Shown: positions 43,375 to 50,024 of the stretch, in pieces
How positions within the stretch are numbered: position 1 is the first letter of the stretch
How the letters are laid out: each line of letters begins with the position of its first letter
NCBI GenBank assembly: GCA_963728765.1
Contig: CAVSKX010000005.1
Location: 124,001-188,000, forward strand
Direction: 5' to 3'
Source of the DNA: AC-32 sp963728765
GTDB lineage: Bacteria; Actinomycetota; Thermoleophilia; Gaiellales; Gaiellaceae
DNA: 64,000 nt
Program-made: the position numbers and the translations under genes
Notes under the pieces: generated by a model
Seen by the model: the letters and a program-made list of their open reading frames with translations, nothing else
Databases searched by the model: none
What the model was told of the DNA's origin: nothing

Positions 43375-43666
43375 ATGGAAGGCAGCGGCTTCCCATTCGG
43401 CGGCGACCCTGAGGACCTGATGCGTAGCCTGCGCGAGTTCGCCGAGCAGCAGGCCGAGTCGGTGCAGGAAGCTCAGCGCGAGCAGTTCGCGACGCTGACG
43501 CTCAACACGGCGGTCGAGCTCACGGCAGCCGCGCTTGCAGCAGGTTCAGCCGCCCGGCGGCGCGGACGAGCAGGCCATCGCCCTTCGCGACGCGATGCGC
43601 GTGCTCTTCCCCGAGGCTGTAGCGCTGGTTTCGGCGGCTCGCCAGGGCTTCATGCGCGAGGGCTAG
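43375..43666 (+). pseudogene. Small helical protein gene interrupted by a single-base frameshift
   Basis: From ATG 43375 the frame reads MEGSGFPFGGDPEDLMRSLR and EFAEQQAESVQEAQREQFAT up to TAAAL near 43536. It then turns into an Arg-rich shadow frame. Shifting by one base at CTTGCAG (43534-43540) restores a sensible protein: QQVQPPGGADEQAIALRDAM, RVLFPEAVALVSAARQGF and a stop at 43664-43666, giving about 96 residues. One extra T would explain it. It may be a sequencing error or a real lesion. A diverged second copy of the last residues lies 99 bases downstream. Confidence 0.65.
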
Positions 43667-43679
43667 GCCGCTCGGATCG

Positions 43680-43710
43680 AGACGGCCGCGGCGGCAAAGC
43701 CGCCACGGCC
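43680..43710 (+). repeat. Bipartite palindromic repeat, copy 4 (hairpin 1 only)
   Basis: A 31-base palindrome starting AGACGGCCGCG with core GGCGGCAAAGCCGCC and ending CACGGCC. Hairpin 2 is not seen. Confidence 0.6.
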
Positions 43711-43717
43711 TCCCAGC

Positions 43718-43765
43718 GACGCCTTACTGAGCGCGGCGCGCCAGGGCTTCATGTGCGAAGCCTGA
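43718..43765 (+). pseudogene. Orphan 3' end, diverged duplicate of the preceding small gene's C-terminus
   Basis: Reads DALLSAARQGFMCEA then TGA. The gene just upstream ends VALVSAARQGFMREG then TAG. Ten of 15 residues are identical, but several shared residues use different codons (Leu TTA/CTG, Ser AGC/TCG, Ala GCG/GCT, Glu GAA/GAG). It has no start codon or 5' part. Confidence 0.6.
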
Positions 43766-43940
43766 GCCAGCTCCCTCGAGCCGGCGACCGGCCCCGATCA
43801 ACCAGCGGCCGAGCGTCAGGCGTACGCGGTGGCGCGGTGCGATCGGGGACCAGTCGCTGCTCAGGTGAGCCGCCCGCTCCCTGGCGGCCTCTGTGCGAAT
43901 CTCGTGCTCGAACACTTGGCGGCTCCTCTCGACTTCGAGT

Positions 43941-43989
43941 ATCTTTACGTCGAGCGAGATGGTACAGATAGAGAATCTTGACGTCAAGA
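43941..43989 (+). promoter_or_regulatory. MarR promoter/operator region
   Basis: The perfect 14-base palindrome TCTTGACGTCAAGA (43976-43989) and the related ATCTTTACGTCGAG (43941-43954) lie within 75 bases of ATG 44014, in AT-richer DNA. They are good candidates for autoregulatory MarR sites; a TTGATCAA dyad follows at 43995. Confidence 0.5.
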
Positions 43990-44013
43990 ATTTTTTGATC
44001 AAGAATCACGATC

Positions 44014-44532
44014 ATGGCTAAAGCGGCCGAAGAGCGCGATCACGTCGACCGCTTCCTCGAGGAGAACCAGTTCCCCGGGATCGACCTCGAGGTGGAGGGG
44101 ATGGTCGACCGGATCAACGGCCTCAGGCGCCGGTTCCACCGCCTGCTGGACGAGACGCTCGTGAAGTTCGGTCTCAACTCCGGCGAGTGGAAGGCGCTGA
44201 ACCAACTTCAGCTGACGGATCCTCCGCACCGGCGCTCGATCGGCCAGCTCGCGGCGTGGGCGGAGCTCTCGAGCGGTGCGATGACCAACCGGATCGACCG
44301 GCTCGAGAACGCGGGCCTCGTGAAGCGCATGCCGGATCCGCACGACCGGCGCGGCGTGCTGGTGGAGCTGACCGACGCGGGCCACAAGGTCTGGGAGGAC
44401 GCGCTGCGCGCCGGGGCAGCGAACGAGGCGCTTGTCGCCGCTGCGCTGAGTGCCGACGAGAAGCGCCAGCTGAACTCGCTCCTGCGCCGGCTGATGCTCG
44501 AGTTCGAGCGGCGCGAGCAGGGCAAGAAGTAG
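44014..44532 (+). CDS. MarR-family transcriptional regulator
   Basis: A 172-residue winged-helix protein. GLNSGEWKALNQLQ leads into the winged helix (SIGQLAAWAELSSGAMTNRI recognition segment, then LVKRMPDPHDRRGVLVELTD wing with the conserved DxRxxxV/L). Helices at both ends form the dimer interface. MarR proteins usually repress and are released by aromatic ligands or oxidants. Two palindromic sites upstream suggest autoregulation. No divergent target gene is intact, so its regulon is unclear. Confidence 0.88.
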   Translation: MAKAAEERDHVDRFLEENQFPGIDLEVEGMVDRINGLRRRFHRLLDETLVKFGLNSGEWKALNQLQLTDPPHRRSIGQLAAWAELSSGAMTNRIDRLENAGLVKRMPDPHDRRGVLVELTDAGHKVWEDALRAGAANEALVAAALSADEKRQLNSLLRRLMLEFERREQGKK

Positions 44533-44562
44533 CCCCCGCCGCGCTGCGCGAGCGGCGGGGGC
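44532..44562. terminator. Bidirectional terminator-like hairpin
   Basis: Perfect 11-base arms GCCCCCGCCGC / GCGGCGGGGGC with a 9-base loop, between the convergent MarR and fasciclin genes. No U-tract. Confidence 0.6.
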
Positions 44563-44572
44563 CTGCTGCCGC

Positions 44573-45073
44573 CTACCGCGCCGGCGGGATCAGTACGCGG
44601 TTGACGACGTGGATGACCCCGTTCGTCGCCATGACGTCCGCCTTGAGGACCTTCGACGTGTTCACGAACACGTTCTGGCCGGACACGCGGATCCGGACCT
44701 TCTTGCCGTTCAGCGTCTTCGCCGCGCGCAGCTTCACGACGTCAGCAGCCGTGACCTTGCCGGCCACGACGTGATAGAGCAGGACAGCCTTCAGCTTCGC
44801 CTTGTTCGCGACCAGCGCCTTCAGCGTCTTCTTCGGCACCTTCTTGAACGCTGCGTCCGTCGGTGCGAACACCGTGTACGGGCCGGTCTGCTTCAGCGCC
44901 GAGACCAGGCCCGAGCGCTTAAGCAGCTTCGTCAGCGTCGTGAACTTTCCGGCCGCGGTCGCGGTCGCGACGATGTCTCCGCTCCCGCGGGTGCCGGTGA
45001 CGGTGGTGGAGCCCAGCGGGGCCGCGACGAGGGCCGCGACGACTATCACGAGCAGGAGTGCGATTGTCTTCAT
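44573..45073 (-). CDS. Secreted fasciclin (FAS1) domain protein
   Basis: A 166-residue protein. A signal peptide (MKTIALLLVIVVAALVAAPL) precedes one FAS1 domain: DIVATATAAGKFTTLTKLLK, YTVFAPTDAAFKKVP, LLYHVVAGKVTAADV and GVIHVVNRVLIPP, the conserved H-box last. FAS1 proteins mediate adhesion or cell-surface interactions. It follows a DUF378 gene (26-base gap) that has a consensus promoter divergent from a CarH-like photoreceptor gene, so light control is possible. Confidence 0.87.
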   Translation of the reverse strand: MKTIALLLVIVVAALVAAPLGSTTVTGTRGSGDIVATATAAGKFTTLTKLLKRSGLVSALKQTGPYTVFAPTDAAFKKVPKKTLKALVANKAKLKAVLLYHVVAGKVTAADVVKLRAAKTLNGKKVRIRVSGQNVFVNTSKVLKADVMATNGVIHVVNRVLIPPAR

Positions 45074-45099
45074 GACGTCCTTTCGGTCGCGAGGACGCG

Positions 45100-45345
45100 T
45101 CAGCGGGATGCGGACGCGGGAGTCGCTCGAGGGTTGTCACGACGGCCAACGGCGAGCCAGCCGAGGCCGTACACGGCCGAGATGCCGACGAGGCCGTAGA
45201 CGATGCGCGTGGCAGCGTTGGTCTCGCCGAAGTCGAGGCCGAACAGCCACGCCACCAGGTCGAAGTTCGCGATCGCGACGAGCCCCCAGTTGAGCCCGCC
45301 GACGAGCACAAGCGCGAGCGGAATCAGATCCCGCTTTGCAAACAT
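45100..45345 (-). CDS. DUF378 small membrane protein
   Basis: An 81-residue protein with two hydrophobic helices: LIPLALVLVGGLNWGLVAIA, FDLVAWLFG and IVYGLVGISAVYGLGWLA, the DUF378 family pattern. Function unknown. ATG 45345 has AGGAGG eight bases upstream, and this start removes an 11-residue extension. First gene of a two-gene unit with the fasciclin gene. Confidence 0.85.
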   Translation of the reverse strand: MFAKRDLIPLALVLVGGLNWGLVAIANFDLVAWLFGLDFGETNAATRIVYGLVGISAVYGLGWLAVGRRDNPRATPASASR

Positions 45346-45386
45346 CCGTACACCTCCTGTAGAGATTCTGTTCAACAACGGTTACG

Positions 45387-45415
45387 ACATTACTGCCTCG
45401 ATGATGAGTTGTCAA
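45387..45415 (-). promoter_or_regulatory. Sigma-70 promoter of the DUF378-fasciclin unit
   Basis: On the minus strand, -35 TTGACA and -10 TAATGT are separated by exactly 17 bases. The -35 overlaps the plus-strand TTGTCA used by the divergent CarH-like gene, so one bound repressor could block both. Confidence 0.6.
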
Positions 45416-45439
45416 ACTTGCGTCCAGATCTTGTAGAGT
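45409..45439 (+). promoter_or_regulatory. Promoter of the CarH-like gene
   Basis: -35-like TTGTCA (45409-45414) and -10 TAGAGT (45434-45439) with a 19-base spacer, the long spacing typical of MerR-controlled promoters. The -10 is seven bases before GTG 45447. Confidence 0.5.
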
Positions 45440-45446
45440 TCGAGCG

Positions 45447-46331
45447 GTGAACGACGAGACCGTCCTGCGCATCGGTGAGCTGAGCAAGCGCGCCGGCGTG
45501 AGCCCCGAACTGCTGAGAGCGTGGGAACGGCGCTACGCGCTCCTGAGCCCGACGCGGTCTACCGGCGGGTTGCGGCTCTACTCACTCGACGACCTCGAGC
45601 GCGTGCGGCTGATGCGGCAGCACCTCGACGGCGGTCTCGCCGCGGCGGAGGCGGCGGCTCTCGTCTCTCGCGCGCCCGTCGGCGAGGCCAGCGAGGCTCC
45701 GGTGGCCGGGCCGTCGGAGGTGCAGAGCGAGCTCGCGGTTGCGCTCGACGCGTTCGACGAGCCAGCGGCGCAAGCGGTAATCGACCGGCAGCTCGCCGCC
45801 ACGACGCTCGACGTCTTCGTGAGCCAGGTGGTGCTGCCGTACCTCCGGGAGCTCGGCGAGCGCTGGGAGCGCGGGGAGGCCTCTGTCGCACAGGAGCATT
45901 TCGCCTCGAACGTCTTTCGCGGCCGGCTGCTCGGGCTCTCGCGCGGCTGGGGCCTTGGCCTCGGGCCGCTCGCGCTCCTGGCCTGCCTTCCCGGCGAACA
46001 GCACGAGCTAGGGCTTGTCGCGTTCGGCCTCGCGCTCCGCTCCCGCGGCTGGCGCATCGGCTACTTCGGCAGCGACGCCCCGCTTGACACCGTGGCCAGG
46101 GCCGCGGACGACCTACGGCCGCAGCTGGTCGTCCTGAGCGCGGTCACCGACGAGCGGGTGCGCGCCGCGTCGAGCGAGCTGCGAGAGCTGGCGAAACACC
46201 ACCGCGTCGCGGTCGGCGGGGCTGGTGCGAGCGCGATCGCGGCGGAGGAGCACGGCGCTGTCGCGCTCACCGGGGACGTGATCACCGAGGCCGGGCGCGT
46301 GACCGCACTCGTCCAAAGCGCGCGCTCGTAG
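45447..46331 (+). CDS. MerR-family regulator with cobalamin-binding domain (CarH/LitR-like photoreceptor)
   Basis: A 294-residue regulator. A MerR winged helix (LRIGELSKRAGVSPELLRAW, RRYALLSPTRSTGG) is followed by the four-helix light-sensing subdomain with W140 and E150-H151 (ERWERGEASVAQEHFAS), and a B12 Rossmann domain with His186 in GEQHELG. Spacings W-E (10) and W-His (46) equal those of Thermus CarH W131/E141/H177. The residue after the Trp is Glu rather than the His132 that forms the light-state bis-His adduct. It probably represses its target in the dark as an adenosylcobalamin tetramer. Confidence 0.85.
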   Translation: MNDETVLRIGELSKRAGVSPELLRAWERRYALLSPTRSTGGLRLYSLDDLERVRLMRQHLDGGLAAAEAAALVSRAPVGEASEAPVAGPSEVQSELAVALDAFDEPAAQAVIDRQLAATTLDVFVSQVVLPYLRELGERWERGEASVAQEHFASNVFRGRLLGLSRGWGLGLGPLALLACLPGEQHELGLVAFGLALRSRGWRIGYFGSDAPLDTVARAADDLRPQLVVLSAVTDERVRAASSELRELAKHHRVAVGGAGASAIAAEEHGAVALTGDVITEAGRVTALVQSARS

Positions 46332-46334
46332 AAT
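46329..46334 (+). promoter_or_regulatory. -10-like element for the proline dehydrogenase gene
   Basis: TAGAAT, 10 bases before ATG 46345 and overlapping the end of the CarH-like gene. The spacing is longer than in the other leaderless cases. Confidence 0.35.
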
Positions 46335-46344
46335 CGGCCGGCCG

Positions 46345-47277
46345 ATGAGCCTCGTCGACTCCGCGATCGTCCGCTTCCTGCCTGCCGTGCCGAAGCCGGT
46401 GGTGCGGCGCATCTCGAGCCGGTACATCGCGGGCGAGGAGCTCGACGACGCGCTGCGTCTCGTCCGGCGCCTGAACGACGAGGGGAAGCTGGCGACGATC
46501 GACGTCCTCGGCGAGGAGATCACGAGTCCGGACGAGGCGCGCGCGATCGCGTCGGCGTACCGCGACTCGCTGAAGGCGTTCGAACGCGGAAAGCTCGACT
46601 CGAACCTGAGCGTGAAACCGACCGCGCTCGGCCTGAAGCTCGGCTACGACCTCTGTAGTGAGAACCTCGAGGACATCGTCCGCGAGGCGGCGGACCGCGG
46701 CAACTTCGTGCGCATCGACATGGAGGACTCGTCGACGACCGACGACACGCTGCGGCTCTACCGCGGGCTGCGCGCCGACGGGTTCGAGAACGTCGGCGTC
46801 GCCTTGCAGGCGCGGCTGAAGCGGACCCTGCGGGACATTCGCGACTTCGCAGAGCTGCGGCCGAACGTGCGGCTCTGCAAGGGGATCTACCTCGAGGGGC
46901 CGGAGATCGCCTACCGCGACTTCGACTCGATCCGCGCCAGCTTCGTCCAGGCGCTGGAGGAGCTGCTCGAGGCGGGCTGCTACGTCGGGATCGCGACCCA
47001 CGACGAGTGGCTGGTCGAGCAGGGCCAGCGGCTGACCAGCGCGCGGGGGTTGGGCCGCGAAGATTACGAGTTCCAGATGCTGCTCGGCGTCCGGCCGTCG
47101 ATGGGCGACGAGCTCGTCCGCGGCGGCCATCGGCTCCGCATCTACACGCCGTTCGGGCGGCACTGGTACGCGTACTCGCTGCGTCGGCTGCAGGAGAACC
47201 CGAAGATCGCCGGTTACATCGCCGCCGACACCATGGGTCGGCTCATCCCCGGCCGCAACGGCTCCTCTCGCGCCTGA
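46345..47277 (+). CDS. Proline dehydrogenase
   Basis: A 310-residue FAD enzyme of the monofunctional type. SNLSVKPTALGLKLG, FVRIDMEDSSTTDDTL, VGVALQARLKRTLRDI, RLCKGIYLEGPE and YVGIATHDEW are the conserved barrel strands; GGHRLRIYTPFGRHWYAYSL closes the site. It oxidises L-proline to pyrroline-5-carboxylate, reducing quinones. Its gene follows the CarH-like regulator by 13 bases, so it may be co-expressed with it. No P5C dehydrogenase is nearby. Confidence 0.92.
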   Translation: MSLVDSAIVRFLPAVPKPVVRRISSRYIAGEELDDALRLVRRLNDEGKLATIDVLGEEITSPDEARAIASAYRDSLKAFERGKLDSNLSVKPTALGLKLGYDLCSENLEDIVREAADRGNFVRIDMEDSSTTDDTLRLYRGLRADGFENVGVALQARLKRTLRDIRDFAELRPNVRLCKGIYLEGPEIAYRDFDSIRASFVQALEELLEAGCYVGIATHDEWLVEQGQRLTSARGLGREDYEFQMLLGVRPSMGDELVRGGHRLRIYTPFGRHWYAYSLRRLQENPKIAGYIAADTMGRLIPGRNGSSRA

Positions 47278-47284
47278 CTTCCAA

Positions 47285-47299
47285 GTAACAGACTGTTAC
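47285..47299. repeat. GTAACAG-A-CTGTTAC palindrome, copy 1
   Basis: A 15-base perfect dyad, seven bases after the proline dehydrogenase stop. The same core recurs at 47350-47364. Confidence 0.6.
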
Positions 47300-47345
47300 A
47301 AGGATCGGAGGGTGGAATCCGTGGGGCCATGCCGGTTTGAAGGAA

Positions 47346-47368
47346 GCAAGTAACAGACTGTTACTTGC
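47346..47368. repeat. GTAACAG-A-CTGTTAC palindrome, copy 2 (extended)
   Basis: The same core with arms extended to 11 bases (GCAAGTAACAG / CTGTTACTTGC), immediately after the stop of the convergent methyltransferase. The copies share CAAGTAACAGACTGTTAC and lie 65 bases apart. They may be terminators, regulator sites or a recombination scar. Confidence 0.6.
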
Positions 47369-48001
47369 TCACGGCTTGCGGGCGACCACGATCAGGTCGC
47401 CCGGAACCCGCACCTCGCGCCGGCCCCAGCGGTTGGGATCGGGGAGCTCTTCGAGCAGCTCGAGCGCGAGCCCGGCGCCGCCGAGGGCGTGGATCAGCCG
47501 CCCGACCGGCCACGTGTCGAAGTAGCTCTCGTGCCAGTGCAGCATCTGGTCGAGGCACGCCGCCACCGGGTGCTCGTCGTAGAGGAAGAGGACCCCCTTG
47601 CGCTTCAGGGCCGCCACGATCCCGCCGGCCCAGCCGTGCAGGTCGGTGACCTCGGCGAGCGCGCCCCACGACGAGTAGACGACGTCGAAGCGGCCGCGCC
47701 GCAGCTCGACCGGGAGCGCCTCGGGCGACGCGGTCACCAGCGCCGCGTCCGGCAGGCGCTTGCGCGCGGCGACGATGGTCTCCTCCGAGGAGTCGACACC
47801 GGTGACGAGCGCGCCGAGGCTCATCAGCGCCGCGGTCTCGCGGCCGGCACCGCAGGCCAGGTGCAGCACGTGGCGGCCGCCGATGTCGGGCAGCCGTTCG
47901 CGCACCGGTTTCGGGAGGGTGCGGCTGCCGCGCGTCGACGAGCGGCGGATGCGCTTGTGCGCCTCCTCCCATGCGCGGAGATTGGTGTCCGTGGGCTCCA
48001 T
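47369..48001 (-). CDS. Class I SAM-dependent methyltransferase
   Basis: A 210-residue methyltransferase. NLRAWEEAHKRIRR precedes the Rossmann fold with HVLHLACGAGRETAAL (SAM motif I), VTGVDSSEETIVAARKR and FDVVYSSWGALAEV. The C-terminus has FLYDEHPVAACL and LHWHESYFDTW, seen in a family of unassigned small-molecule methyltransferases. The start shares one base with the stop of the SDR gene, so it is the last gene of that operon. Confidence 0.82.
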   Translation of the reverse strand: MEPTDTNLRAWEEAHKRIRRSSTRGSRTLPKPVRERLPDIGGRHVLHLACGAGRETAALMSLGALVTGVDSSEETIVAARKRLPDAALVTASPEALPVELRRGRFDVVYSSWGALAEVTDLHGWAGGIVAALKRKGVLFLYDEHPVAACLDQMLHWHESYFDTWPVGRLIHALGGAGLALELLEELPDPNRWGRREVRVPGDLIVVARKP

Positions 48002-48738
48002 CAGGCGAGGAGGGAAAAGCCGCCGTCGACTACGAGCGTCTGGCCGCGCACCATCTCGGCGTCCGGCGAGCAGAGGAACAGCACCGCGTCCGCGACGTCC
48101 CCGGGTTCCACAAGCCGGCCCGCGGGCGTGCGCGCCAGGCCATCCGCGATCATCCGCTCGCGGTTGGGAAAGTGCTCGAGCGCGGCGGTCTCGACCACCC
48201 CGGCCGAGACGGCGTTCGCCCGGATGCCGCGCGGCGCGAGCTCAACCGCGAGGTAGCGGACGACCGCCTCGAGGGCCGCCTTCGAGACCCCGACGAGCAC
48301 GTAGTTGTCGAGCACGCGGATCGAGCCGAGGCTGGAGACGCCGACGATCGACGAGCCTTCTGCCATCTCCGGCGCGCAGGCGCGGGCGAGCGTCAGCAAC
48401 GCGCGCGCGTTTGCGTTCAGCGTCCAGTCCCAGTGCTTGTCCTCGGTCTCGAGCGCCGGCTTGATCACGCCCGTCGCGGCGTTGTGAACGAGGGCGTCGA
48501 ACGGCCCGACCTCGCTCGCCTCGGCCGCGACGCGCTCCGAGGCGACGTTGCCGCGCAGCAACAGCGGTTCGGCGCCGGCCGCCCGCAGCTCCTCCGCGGT
48601 CTCCTCCGCCGCTCGGTCGTTGCGGAGGTACCCGATCGCCACCCGCTTCGCCCCGCGCTCGGCGAAGCGCAGCGCGATCGCCTTGCCGATCCCCCGCGAG
48701 CCTCCGGTCACGAGGACCGAGGCGCCCTCGAAGCTCAT
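48001..48738 (-). CDS. SDR oxidoreductase, FabL-like enoyl-ACP reductase candidate
   Basis: A 245-residue short-chain dehydrogenase. The NAD(P) motif is VLVTGGSRGIGKAIAL, the catalytic block YVLVGVSKAALEAVVRYLAV with Tyr and Lys, and the C-terminus PGDVADAVLFLCSPDAEMVR with VDGGFSLL. GVSKAALE and LAPRGIRANAVSAGVVET resemble the FabL class of enoyl-acyl carrier protein reductases. Another carbonyl reductase role is possible. Confidence 0.82.
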   Translation of the reverse strand: MSFEGASVLVTGGSRGIGKAIALRFAERGAKRVAIGYLRNDRAAEETAEELRAAGAEPLLLRGNVASERVAAEASEVGPFDALVHNAATGVIKPALETEDKHWDWTLNANARALLTLARACAPEMAEGSSIVGVSSLGSIRVLDNYVLVGVSKAALEAVVRYLAVELAPRGIRANAVSAGVVETAALEHFPNRERMIADGLARTPAGRLVEPGDVADAVLFLCSPDAEMVRGQTLVVDGGFSLLA

Positions 48739-49019
48739 CGCCGCCGCGGCAGCGGCTCGTCCGCGGGCGCCGAGCTCGGGATCTCGTCCCAGCCCGGCCG
48801 GTCGCGGTGAACGCGCGGGCCTTCTTGCGCCTTCGACGAAGCGTGCCCGAGCCGGTCGAGGAGCTCCATCTTCTCCTCGCCGTACTGCCGCACCTCGTCG
48901 TCCTCCGGCAGGTCGACGACGAGCTCCTCGACGCGGGCGCGCAGCTGGTAGGCGAAGTGAGGGGTCGCGGGGCCGACAAGCGCGTCGATCTGCGCCTTCG
49001 TCACCTGGGGCTGCGGCAT
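48735..49019 (-). CDS. Hypothetical protein
   Basis: A 94-residue soluble protein. VTKAQIDALVGPATPHFAYQ and LRARVEELVVDLPEDDEVRQ form predicted helices, and the C-terminus is charged and Pro/Arg-rich (HRDRPGWDEIPSSAP). No family recognised. It overlaps the SDR gene by four bases and is preceded by TAGGCT at seven bases, so it leads the three-gene operon. Confidence 0.6.
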   Translation of the reverse strand: MPQPQVTKAQIDALVGPATPHFAYQLRARVEELVVDLPEDDEVRQYGEEKMELLDRLGHASSKAQEGPRVHRDRPGWDEIPSSAPADEPLPRRR

Positions 49020-49026
49020 GGGCAAA

Positions 49027-49032
49027 AGCCTA
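49027..49032 (-). promoter_or_regulatory. Leaderless-type -10 box for the 49019 gene
   Basis: TAGGCT on the minus strand, 7 bases before ATG 49019, just outside a palindromic repeat. Confidence 0.5.
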
Positions 49033-49036
49033 CTGG

Positions 49037-49093
49037 CTGAGGCGTCGCTTGCGATGCCGCCGAAGAGGGCGTGCGGGCTTTGCCCGTGCGCCC
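49037..49093 (-). repeat. Bipartite palindromic repeat, copy 5
   Basis: On the minus strand, hairpin 1 (49067-49093) is GGGCGCACGGGC-AAA-GCCC with the matching arm, and hairpin 2 (49041-49058) is GGCATCGCAAGCGACGCC. It fills the gap between two divergent leaderless promoters. Confidence 0.7.
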
Positions 49094-49099
49094 GTTGGA

Positions 49100-49105
49100 T
49101 AGCTT
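49100..49105 (+). promoter_or_regulatory. Leaderless-type -10 box for the EamA gene
   Basis: TAGCTT, 7 bases before ATG 49113. Confidence 0.5.
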
Positions 49106-49112
49106 CAGGGGC

Positions 49113-50024
49113 ATGCGTCGTCCCGACGTCGCCGATCTGATGCTGCTCGCGACGGTGACGCTCTGGGCGCTCAACTTCACCGTCACGAAGTACGTCATCT
49201 CGCACGGCTTCGAGCCGATCGCGTACGGCGCGCTGCGCTTCAGTGGGGCCGCGTTGCTGTTCAGCGGCGTCACGTGGGCGCGCGAGCGGTCGTTCTCGCT
49301 GCGGCGCCGTGACCTCTGGCTCCTCGTCCTGGCGGCGGTGATCGGGATCTTCCTGAACCAGCTCTCGTTCGTGTACGCGATCAAGCTGACGACGGCGACG
49401 ACGGTCGCGCTGCTGTTCGGGACGCTGCCGGTGCTGACCGGGCTCTTTGCCTTCGCGCTCGGGATCGAGCGGCTCAACTCGCGGTTCTGGGTCGCCGCCG
49501 TGCTCGCGTTCGGGGGCGCCGCGATGGTGGCGCTGGGGGGCGGGGGAGGCGTGTCCGGCCAGCTCTGGGGCGATCTGCTCGGCTTCGCCGCCTCCGCGAC
49601 GTGGGCCTGGTACACGGTCGCGGTCTCACCGCTGCTGCAGCGGTATTCGACGCTGCGCGTCAGCGCTGTCGCATTCACGATCGGGTCGCTGCCGCTGCTC
49701 GCGGTCGGCTCGCACCAGCTCGCGACGCAGGACTATGGGCTCGGAACGACGATCTGGTTGCTCTACGTGTTCGCGATCGTCGGGCCGCTCGTGGTCGCGA
49801 ACCTGCTCTGGTTCGGCGGGATCAGCCGCGTCGGCCCGGCCCGCGCCTCCGTCTTCGCAAACTTGCAGCCGTTCCTCGCGGCCGTCTTCTCGCTGCTGAT
49901 CCTCTCCGAGCCGCTCACGGGGCTTCAGGTCGTGGGCGGGATCGCGATCGCGTGCGGGATCCTCATCTCGCGGCCTCCGCGGCGCATGGGCGCCGCGCCC
50001 GCCGCTGCCGGAGCGGTCGAGTGA
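49113..50024 (+). CDS. EamA/DMT-family transporter
   Basis: A 303-residue membrane protein with ten predicted helices in two EamA repeats: LLATVTLWALNFTVTKYVIS, GALRFSGAALLF, then LLGFAASATWAWYTVAVSPL, ASVFANLQPFLAAVFSLLIL and the terminal QVVGGIAIACGILI. These exporters move metabolites such as amino acids. ATG 49113 is set by its -10 box. A GTGA overlap couples it to the MFS gene. Confidence 0.88.
   Translation: MRRPDVADLMLLATVTLWALNFTVTKYVISHGFEPIAYGALRFSGAALLFSGVTWARERSFSLRRRDLWLLVLAAVIGIFLNQLSFVYAIKLTTATTVALLFGTLPVLTGLFAFALGIERLNSRFWVAAVLAFGGAAMVALGGGGGVSGQLWGDLLGFAASATWAWYTVAVSPLLQRYSTLRVSAVAFTIGSLPLLAVGSHQLATQDYGLGTTIWLLYVFAIVGPLVVANLLWFGGISRVGPARASVFANLQPFLAAVFSLLILSEPLTGLQVVGGIAIACGILISRPPRRMGAAPAAAGAVE

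Larger units (their letters stand above)
43667..44013. other. 347-base region without an intact gene
   Basis: It holds a palindromic repeat (43680-43710), a remnant of a gene 3' end (43718-43765), then about 180 bases with no clear coding signal, and an AT-richer promoter/operator region before the MarR gene. Confidence 0.55.

Noticed and set aside
43375..43971. Taking the 198-residue unshifted frame as the real product
   Set aside because: After residue 54 it becomes low-complexity Arg/Gly-rich sequence, while the shifted frame reads a normal helical protein with its own stop and a homologous remnant downstream.
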